DNA from: Antedon mediterranea | Lineage: Eukaryota > Echinodermata > Crinoidea > Comatulida > Antedonidae | Length of the DNA stretch: 64,000 nt | Direction: 5' to 3' | NCBI RefSeq assembly: GCF_964355755.1 | Contig: NC_092670.1 | Location: forward strand, 27,703,795 to 27,767,794 | Part shown: positions 51,196 to 61,500 of the stretch, one piece after another | Position numbering within the stretch: position 1 is the stretch's first letter | How the letters are laid out: each line of letters opens with the position of its first letter | Program-made: the position numbers and the translations under genes | Notes under the pieces: generated by a model | What the model saw: the letters and a program-made list of their open reading frames with translations, nothing else | What the model was told of the DNA's origin: nothing | Database searches by the model: none

Positions 51196-53160
51196 CACAA
51201 AATGGTCTAAAACGTCTCCAAATGCGATTTGAAGCTATTCTGTACACTTTGCTGTTTTGTGTGAATAATTTTGTCAAAATGCTCAAAATGGTCAAAAACG
51301 TTTTTAAATACTATATTAAGCTATTTTGTGTTCTTTGATGTTTTTGTGTGAAAAGTTTTATCGAAATGCTCAAAATGGTCTAAAACGGTTTCTAATGAAA
51401 TGATTTTAAGAACTTTGATGTTTTTATGTTAACAACTTTTTTAGAAAATCACAAAATGGTCTAAAACGTCTCCAAATGCGATTTGAAGCAATTCTAAGCA
51501 CTTTGGTGTTTTTATGTTAACAAGTTTTTTCGAAAATCACAAAATGGTATAAAACCTCTCCAAATACGATTTTAAGGTATTCTAAGCACTTTGGTGTTTT
51601 TATGTTAACAAGTTTGTTCGAAAATCACAAAATGGTCTAAAACGTCTACAAATGCGATTTGAAGCTATTCTAAGCACTTTGGTGTTTTTATGTTAACAAG
51701 TTTTTTCGAAAATCACAAAATGGTATAAAACGTCTCCAAATGAGATTTTAAGGTATTCTAAGCACTTTGGTGTTTTTATGTTAACAAGTTTTTTCGAAAA
51801 TCACAAAATGGTCTAAAACGTCTACAAATGCGATTTGAAGCTATTCTAAGCACTTTGGTGTTTTTATGTTAACAAGTTTTTTCGAAAATCACAAAATGGT
51901 ATAAAACGTCTCCAAATGCGATTTTAAGCTATTCTAAGCAATTTGGTGTTTTTATGTTAACAAGTTTTTTCGAAAATCACAAAATGGTCGAAAATGTCAC
52001 AAAATGCGATTTGAAGCTATTCTAAGCACTTTGGTGTTATTATGTTAACAAGTTTTTTCGAAAATCACAAATTGGTCTAAAACGTCTCCAAATGCGATTT
52101 GAAGCTATTTTAAGCACTTTGGTGTTTTTGTGTAACCAAGTTTTTTCGAAAATCACAAAAGGGTCTAAAATGTCTATAAATGCGATTTGAAGCTATTCTG
52201 TACACTTTGATGTTTTTTTGTTAACAAGTTTTTTCGAAAGTCACAAAATGGTCTAAAACGTCTCCAAATGCGATTTGAAGCTATTCTAAGCACTTTGGTG
52301 TTTTTATGTTAACAAGTTTTTTCGAAAATCACAAAATGGTGTAAAACGTCTCCAAATGCGATTTGAAGCTATTCTAAGCACTTTGGTGTTTTTATGTTAA
52401 CAAGTTTTTTCGAAAATCACAAAATGGTGTAAAACTTCTCCAAATACGATTTTAAGCTATTCTAAGCAATTTGGTGTTTTTATGTTAACAAGTTTTTTCG
52501 AAAATCACAAAATGGTCTAAAACGTCTCCAAATGCGATTTGAAGCTATTCTGTACACTTTGCTGTTTTGTGTGAATAATTTTTGTTGAAATGCTCAAAAT
52601 GGTCAAAAACGTTTTTAAATACTATATTAAGCTATTTTGTGTTCTTTGATGTTTTTGTGTGAAAAGTTTTATCGAAATGCTCAAAATGGTCTAAAACGGT
52701 TTCTAATGTGATTTTAAGCACTTTGGTGTTTTTATGTTAACAAGTTTTTTCGAAAATCACAAAATGGTCTAAAATGTCTCCAAATGCGATTTGAAGCTTT
52801 TCTAAGCACTTTGGTGTTTTTATGTTAACAAGTTTTTTCGAAAATCACAAAATGGTCTAAAACGTCTCCAAATGTGATTTGAAGCTATTCTAAACACTTT
52901 GGTGTTTTTATGTTAACAAGTTTTTTCGAAAATCACAAATTGGTCTAAAACGTCTCCAAATGCGATTTGAAGCTATTTTAAGCACTTTGGTGTTTTTGTG
53001 TAACCAAGTTTTTTCGAAAATCACAAAAGGGTCTAAAATGTCTCAAAATGCGATTTGAAGCTATTCTGTACACTTTGATGTTTTTTTGTTAACAAGTTTT
53101 TTCGAAAGTCACAAAATGGTCTAAAACGTCTCCAAATGCGATTTGAAGCTATTCTAAGCA
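51196..53160. repeat. Block P, copy 2 (partner at 1)
   Basis: This is the partner of 1-1965, with TTTGTTCG at 51613 and TGTCTATAAATG near 52170 in exactly the same relative places. It sits immediately after the end of the 41325-51037 block that the window repeats. It leads into a 1460-bp tandem duplication that starts near 52500, so its 3-prime part is also the first unit of that duplication. Confidence 0.85.
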
Positions 53161-55500
53161 CTTTGCTGTTTTGTGTGAATAATTTTTGTCGAAATGCTCA
53201 AAATGGTCAAAAACGTTTTTAAATACGATATTAAGCTATTTTGTGCTCTTTGATGTTTTTGTGTGAAAAGTTTTATCGAAATGCTCAAAATGGTCTAAAA
53301 CGGTTTCTAATGTGATTTTAAGCACTTTGATGTTTTTATGTTAACAACTTTTTTAGAAAATCACAAAATGGTCTAAAACGTCTCCAAATGCGATTTGAAG
53401 CAATTCTAAGCACTTTGGTGTTTTTATGGTAACGAGTTTTTTTGAATATCACAAAATGGTCTAAAATGTCTCCAAATGCGATTTGAAGCTTTTCTAAGCA
53501 CTTTGGTGTTTTTATGTTAACAAGTTTTTTCGAAAATCACAAAATGGTCTAAAACGTCTCCAAATGCGATTTGAAGCTATTCTGTACACTTTGCTGTTTT
53601 GTGTGAATAATTTTTGTCGAAATGCTCAAAATGGTCAAAAACGTTTTTAAGTACGATATTAAGCTATTTTGTGCTCTTTTATGTTTTTGTGTGAAAAGTT
53701 TTATCGAAATGCTCAAAATGGTCTAAAACGGTTTCTAATGTGATTTTAAGCACTTTGATGTTTTTATGTTAACAACTTTTTTAGAAAATCACAAAATGGT
53801 CTAAAACGTCTCCAAATGCGATTTGAAGCAATTCTAAGCACTTTGGTGTTTTTATGGTAACGAGTTTTTTTGAATATCACAAAATGGTCTAAAATGTCTC
53901 CAAATGCGATTTGAAGCTTTTCTAAGCAATTTGGTGTTTTTATGGTAACGAGTTATTTCGAAAATCACAAAATGGTCTAAAACGTCTCCAAATGCGATTT
54001 GAAGCTATTCTGTACACTTTGCTGTTTTGTGTGAATAATTTTTGTTGAAATGCTCAAAATGGTCAAAAACGTTTTTAAATACTATATTAAGCTATTTTGT
54101 GTTCTTTGATGTTTTTGTGTGAAAAGTTTTATCGAAATGCTCAAAATGGTCTAAAACGGTTTCTAATGTGATTTTAAGCACTTTGGTGTTTTTATGTTAA
54201 CAAGTTTTTTCGAAAATCACAAAATGGTCTAAAATGTCTCCAAATGCGATTTGAAGCTTTTCTAAGCACTTTGGTGTTTTTATGTTAACAAGTTTTTTCG
54301 AAAATCACAAAATGGTCTAAAACGTCTCCAAATGTGATTTGAAGCTATTCTAAACACTTTGGTGTTTTTATGTTAACAAGTTTTTTCGAAAATCACAAAT
54401 TGGTCTAAAACGTCTCCAAATGCGATTTGAAGCTATTTTAAGCACTTTGGTGTTTTTGTGTAACCAAGTTTTTTCGAAAATCACAAAAGGGTCTAAAATG
54501 TCTCAAAATGCGATTTGAAGCTATTCTGTACACTTTGATGTTTTTTTGTTAACAAGTTTTTTCGAAAGTCACAAAATGGTCTAAAACGTCTCCAAATGCG
54601 ATTTGAAGCTATTCTAAGCACTTTGCTGTTTTGTGTGAATAATTTTTGTCGAAATGCTCAAAATGGTCAAAAACGTTTTTAAATACGATATTAAGCTATT
54701 TTGTGCTCTTTGATGTTTTTGTGTGAAAAGTTTTATCGAAATGCTCAAAATGGTCTAAAACGGTTTCTAATGTGATTTTAAGCACTTTGATGTTTTTATG
54801 TTAACAACTTTTTTAGAAAATCACAAAATGGTCTAAAACGTCTCCAAATGCGATTTGAAGCAATTCTAAGCACTTTGGTGTTTTTATGGTAACGAGTTTT
54901 TTTGAATATCACAAAATGGTCTAAAATGTCTCCAAATGCGATTTGAAGCTTTTCTAAGCACTTTGGTGTTTTTATGTTAACAAGTTTTTTCGAAAATCAC
55001 AAAATGGTCTAAAACGTCTCCAAATGCGATTTGAAGCTATTCTGTACACTTTGCTGTTTTGTGTGAATAATTTTTGTCGAAATGCTCAAAATGGTCAAAA
55101 ACGTTTTTAAGTACGATATTAAGCTATTTTGTGCTCTTTTATGTTTTTGTGTGAAAAGTTTTATCGAAATGCTCAAAATGGTCTAAAACGGTTTCTAATG
55201 TGATTTTAAGCACTTTGATGTTTTTATGTTAACAACTTTTTTAGAAAATCACAAAATGGTCTAAAACGTCTCCAAATGCGATTTGAAGCAATTCTAAGCA
55301 CTTTGGTGTTTTTATGGTAACGAGTTTTTTTGAATATCACAAAATGGTCTAAAATGTCTCCAAATGCGATTTGAAGCTTTTCTAAGCAATTTGGTGTTTT
55401 TATGGTAACGAGTTATTTCGAAAATCACAAAATGGTCTAAAACGTCTCCAAATGCGATTTGAAGCTATTCTGTACACTTTGCTGTTTTGTGTGAATAATT
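52500..55500. repeat. 1460-bp HOR, two tandem copies
   Basis: TTTGTTGAAA in B1 falls at 52581 and 54041, and GTACGATATT at 53651 and 55111, both 1460 bp apart. The units are about 52500-53960 and 53960-55420, with homology fading by 55500 where GTCAAAAT replaces GTTGAAAT. Each unit has three B cassettes and one C series. The first junction is a join of a P block (upstream) to a Q-type end (GGTAACGAGTTATTTCG near 53940). That order also shows how P and Q sequence became interleaved. Confidence 0.85.
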
Positions 55501-58500
55501 TTTGTCAAAATGCTCAAAATGGTCAAAAACGTTTTTAAATACTATATTAAGCTATTTTGTGCTCTTTGATGTTTTTGTGTGAAAAGTTTTATCGAAATGC
55601 TCAAAATGGTCTAAAACGGTTTCTAATGTGATTTTAAGCACTTTGATGTTTTTATGTTAACAACTTTTTTAGAAAATTACAAAATGGTGTAAAACGTCTC
55701 CAAATGCGATTTGAAGCTATTCTAAGCAATTTGGTGTTTTTATGTTAACAAGTTTTTTCGAAAATCACAAAATGGTCTAAAACGTCTCCAAATGCGATTT
55801 GAAGCTATTCTAAGCACTTTTGTGTTTTTATGTTAACAAGTTTTTTCGAAAATCACAAAATGGTCTACAACGTCTCCAAATGCGATTTGAAGATATTCTA
55901 AGCACTTTGGTGTTTTTATGTTAACAAGTTTTTTCGAAAATCACAAAGTGGTATAAAACGTCTCCAAATGCGATTTTAAGGTATTCTAAGCACTTTGGTG
56001 TTTTTATGTTAACAAGTTTTTTCGAAAATCACAAAATGGTCTAAAACGTCTCCAAATGTGATTTGAAGCTATTCTAAACACTTTGGTGTTTTTATGTTAA
56101 CAAGTTTTTTCGAAAATCACAAATTGGTCTAAAACGTCTCCAAATGCGATTTGAAGCTATTTTAAGCACTTTGGTGTTTTTGTGTAACCAAGTTTTTTCG
56201 AAAATCACAAAAGGGTCTAAAATGTCTCAAAATGCGATTTGAAGCTATTCTGTACACTTTGATGTTTTTATGTTAACAACTTTTTTAGAAAATCACAAAA
56301 TGGTCTAAAACGTCTCCAAATGCGATTTGAAGCAATTCTAAGCACTTTGGTGTTTTTATGGTAACGAGTTTTTTTGAATATCACAAAATGGTCTAAAATG
56401 TCTCCAAATGCGATTTGAAGCTTTTCTAAGCACTTTGGTGTTTTTATGTTAACAAGTTTTTTAGAAAATCACAAAATGGTCTAAAACGTCTCCAAATGCG
56501 ATTTGAAGCAATTCTAAGCACTTTGGTGTTTTTATGGTAACGAGTTTTTTTGAATATCACAAAATGGTCTAAAACGTCTCCAAATGCGATTTGAAGCTAT
56601 TCTAAGCACTTTGCTGTTTTGTGTGAATAATTTTTGTCGAAATGCTCAAAATGGTCAAAAACGTTTTTAAATACGATTTTAAGCTATTTTGTGCTCTTTG
56701 ATGTTTTTGTGTGAAAAGTTTTATCGAAATGCTCAAAATGGTCTAAAACGGTTTCTAATGTGATTTTAAGCACTTTGATGTTTTTATGTTAACAACTTTT
56801 TTAGAAAATCACAAAATGGTCTAAAACGTCTCCAAATGCGATTTGAAGCAATTCTAAGCACTTTGGTGTTTTTATGGTAACGAGTTTTTTTGAATATCAC
56901 AAAATGGTCTAAAATGTCTCCAAATGCGATTTGAAGCTTTTCTAAGCACTTTGGTGTTTTTATGTTAACAAGTTTTTTCGAAAATCACAAAATGGTCTAA
57001 AACGTCTCCAAATGCGATTTGAAGCTATTCTGTACACTTTGCTGTTTTGTGTGAATAATTTTTGTCGAAATGCTCAAAATGGTCAAAAACGTTTTTAAAT
57101 ACGATATTAAGCTATTTTGTGCTCTTTGATGTTTTTGTGTGAAAAGCTTTATCGAAATGCTCAAAATGGTCTAAAACGGTTTCTAATGTGATTTTAAGCA
57201 CTTTGATGTTTTTATGTTAACAACTTTTTTAGAAAATTACAAAATGGTGTAAAACGTCTCCAAATGCGATTTGAAGCTATTCTAAGCAATTTGGTGTTTT
57301 TATGTTAACAAGTTTTTTCGAAAATCACAAAATGGTCTAAAACGTCTCCGAATGCGATTTGAAGCTATTCTAAGCACTTTTGTGTTTTTATGTTAACAAG
57401 TTTTTTCGAAAATCACAAAATGGTCTAAAATGTCTCCAAATGCGATTTGAAGCTTTTCTAAGCACTTTTGTGTTTTTATGTTTACAAGTTTTTTCGAAAA
57501 TCACAAAATGGTCTAAAACGTCTCCAAATGCGATTTGAAGCTATTCTGTACACTTTGCTGTTTTGTGTGAATAATTTTTGTCAAAATGCTCAAAATGGTC
57601 AAAAACGTTTTTAAATACTATATTAAGCTATTTTGTGTTCTTTGATGTTTTTATGTGAAAAGTTTTATCGAAATGCTCAAAATGGTCTAAAACGGTTTCT
57701 AATGTGATTTTAAGAACTTTGATGTTTTTATGTTAAAAACTTTTTTAGAAAATCACAAAATGGTCTAAAACGTCTCCAAATGCGATTTGAAGCAATTCTA
57801 AGCACTTTGGTGTTTTTATGTTAACATGTTTTTTCGAAAATCACAAAATGGTCTACAACGTCTCCAAATGCGATTTGAAGATATTCTAAGCACTTTGGTG
57901 TTTTTATGTTAACAAGTTTTTTCGAAAATCACAAAGTGGTATAAAACGTCTCCAAATGCGATTTTAAGGTATTCTAAGCACTTTGGTGTTTTTATGTTAA
58001 CAAGTTTTTTCGAAAATCACAAAATGGTCTAAAACGTCTCCAAATGTGATTTGAAGCTATTCTAAACACTTTGGTGTTTTTATGTTAACAAGTTTTTTTG
58101 AAAATCACAAATTGGTCTAAAACGTCTCCAAATGCGATTTGAAGCTATTTTAAGCACTTTGGTGTTTTTGTGTAACCAAGTTTTTTCGAAAATCACAAAA
58201 GGGTCTAAAATGTCTCAAAATGCGATTTGAAGCTATTCTGTACACTTTGATGTTTTTATGTTAACAACTTTTTTAGAAAATCACAAAATGGTCTAAAACG
58301 TCTCCAAATGCGATTTGAAGCAATTCTAAGCACTTTGGTGTTTTTATGGTAACGAGTTTTTTTGAATATCACAAAATGGTCTAAAATGTCTCCAAATGCG
58401 ATTTGAAGCTTTTCTAAGCACTTTGGTGTTTTTATGTTAACAAGTTTTTTCGAAAATCACAAAATGGTCTAAAACGTCTCCAAATGCGATTTGAAGCTAT

Positions 58501-61500
58501 TCTGTACACTTTGCTGTTTTGTGTGAATAATTTTTGTCGAAATGCTCAAAATGGTCAAAAACGTTTTTAAATACGATATTAAGCTATTTTGTGCTCTTTG
58601 ATGTTTTTGTGTGAAAAGTTTTATCGAAATGCTCAAAATGGTCTAAAACGGTTTCTAATGTGATTTTAAGCACTTTGATGTTTTTATGTTAACAACTTTT
58701 TTCGAAAATCACAAAATGGTCTAAAACGTCTCCAAATGCGATTTGAAGCTATTCTAAGCACTTTGGTGTTTTTATGTTAACAAGTTTTTTCGAAAATCAC
58801 AAAATGGTGTAAAACGTCTCCAAATGCGATTTGAAGCTATTCTAAGCAATTTTGTGTTTTTATGTTAACAAGTTTTATCGAAAATCACAAAATGGTGTAA
58901 AACGTCTCCAAATGCGATTTGAAGCTATTCTGTACACTTTGCTGTTTTGTGAGAATAATTTTTATCGAAATGCTCAAAATGGTCAAAAACGTTTTTAAAT
59001 ACGATATTAAGCTATTTTGTGCTCTTTGATGTTTTTGTGTGAAAAGTTTTATCGAAATGCTCAAAATGGTCTAAAACGGTTTCTAATGTGATTTTAAGCA
59101 CTTTGATGTTTTTATGTTAACAACTTTTTTAGAAAATTACAAAATGGTGTAAAACGTCTCCAAATGCGATTTGAAGCTATTCTAAGCAATTTCGTGTTTT
59201 TATGTTAACAAGTTTTTTCGAAAATCACAAAATGGTCTAAAACGTCTCCAAATGCGATTTGAAGCTATTCTAAGCACTTTTGTGTTTTTATGTTAACAAG
59301 TTTTTTCGAAAATCACAAAATGGTCTAAAACGTCTCCAAATGCGATTTGAAGCTATTCTGTACACTTTGCTGTTTTGTGTGAATAATTTTTTGTCGAAAT
59401 GCTCAAAATGGTCAAAAACGTTTTTAAATACGATATTAAGCTATTTTGTGCTCTTTGATGTTTTTGTGTGAAAAGTTTTATCGAAATGCTCAAAATGGTC
59501 TAAAACGGTTTCTTATGTGATTTTAAGCACTTTGATGTTTTTATGTTAACAACTTTTTTAGAAAATCACAAAATGGTCTAAAACGTCTCCAAATGCGATT
59601 TGAAGCAATTCTAAGCACTTTGGTGTTTTTATGGTAACGAGTTTTTTTGAATATCACAAAATGGTCTAAAACGTCTCCAAATGCGATTTGAAGCTTTTCT
59701 AAGCACTTTGGTGTTTTTATGTTTACAAGTTTTTTCGAAAATCACAAAATGGTCTAAAACGGCTCCAAATACGATTTGAAGCTATTCTAAGCACTTTGGT
59801 GTTTTTATGTTAACAAGTTTTTTCGAAAATCACAAAATGGTCTAAAACGTCTCCAAATGCGATTTGAAGCTATTCTAAGCACTTTGGTGTTTTTATGTTA
59901 ACAAGTTTTTTCGAAAATCACAAAATGGTGTAAAACGTCTCCAAATGCGATTTGAAGCTATTCTAAGCACTTTTGTGTTTTAATGTTAACAAGTTTTTTC
60001 GAAAATCACAAAATGGTCTAAAATGTCTCAAATTGCGATTTGAAGCTATTCTGTACACTTTGCTGTTTTGTGTGAATAATTTTTGTCAAAATGCTCAAAA
60101 TGGTCAAAAACGTTTTTAAATACTATATTAAGCTATTTTGTGTTCTTTGATGTTTTTGTGTGAAAAGTTTTTTCGAAATGCTCAAAATGGTCTAAAACGG
60201 TTTCTAATGTGATTTTAAGCACTTTGATGTTTTTATGTTAACAACTTTTTTAGAAAATTACAAAATGGTCTAAAACGTCTCCAAATGCGATTTGAAGCAA
60301 TTCTAAGCACTTTGGTGTTTTTATGTTAACAAGTTTTTTCGAAAATCACAAAATGGTCTAAAACGTCTCCAAATGCGATTTGAAGCTATTCTGTACACTT
60401 TGCTGTTTTGTGTGAATAATTTTTGTTGAAATGCTCAAAATGGTCAAAAACGTTTTTAAATACGATATTAAGCTATTTTGTGCTCTTTGATGTTTTTGTG
60501 TGAAAAGTTTTATCGAAATGCTCAAAATGGTCTAAAACGGTTTCTAATGTGATTTTAAGCACTTTGGTGTTTTTATGTTAACAAGTTTTTTCGAAAATCA
60601 CAAAATGGTCTAAAACGTCTCCAAATGTGATTTGAAGCTATTCTAAACACTTTGGTGTTTTTATGTTAACAAGTTTTTTCGAAAATCACAAATTGGTCTA
60701 AAACGTCTCCAAATGCGATTTGAAGCTATTTTAAGCACTTTGGTGTTTTTGTGTAACCAAGTTTTTTCGAAAATCACAAAAGGGTCTAAAATGTCTCAAA
60801 ATGCGATTTGAAGCTATTCTGTACACTTTGATGTTTTTTTGTTAACAAGTTTTTTCGAAAGTCACAAAATGGTCTAAAAAGTCTCCAAATGCGATTTGAA
60901 GCTATTCTAAGCACTTTGGTGTTTTTATGTTAACAAGTTTTATCGAAAATCACAAAATGGTGTAAAACGTCTCCAAATGCGATTTGAAGCTATTCTAAGC
61001 ACTTTGGTGTTTTTATGTTAACAAGTTTTTTCGAAAATCACAAAATGGTGTAAAACGTCTCCAAATGCGATTTTAAGCTATTCTAAGCAATTTGGTGTTT
61101 TTATGTTAACAAGTTTTTTCGAAAATCACAAAATGGTCTAAAACGTCTCCAAATGCGATTTGAAGCTATTCTGTACACTTTGCTGTTTTGTGAGAATAAT
61201 TTTTGTCGAAATGCTCAAAATGGTCAAAAACGTTTTTAAATACGATATTAAGCTATTTTGTGCTCTTTGATGTTTTTGTGTGAAAAGTTTTATCGAAATG
61301 CTCAAAATGGTCTAAAACGGTTTCTAATGTGATTTTAAGCACTTTGATGTTTTTATGTTAACAACTTTTTTAGAAAATTACAAAATGGTGTAAAACGTCT
61401 CCAAATGCGATTTGAAGCTATTCTAAGCAATTTCGTGTTTTTATGTTAACAAGTTTTTTCGAAAATCACAAAATGGTCTAAAACGTCTCCAAATGCGATT

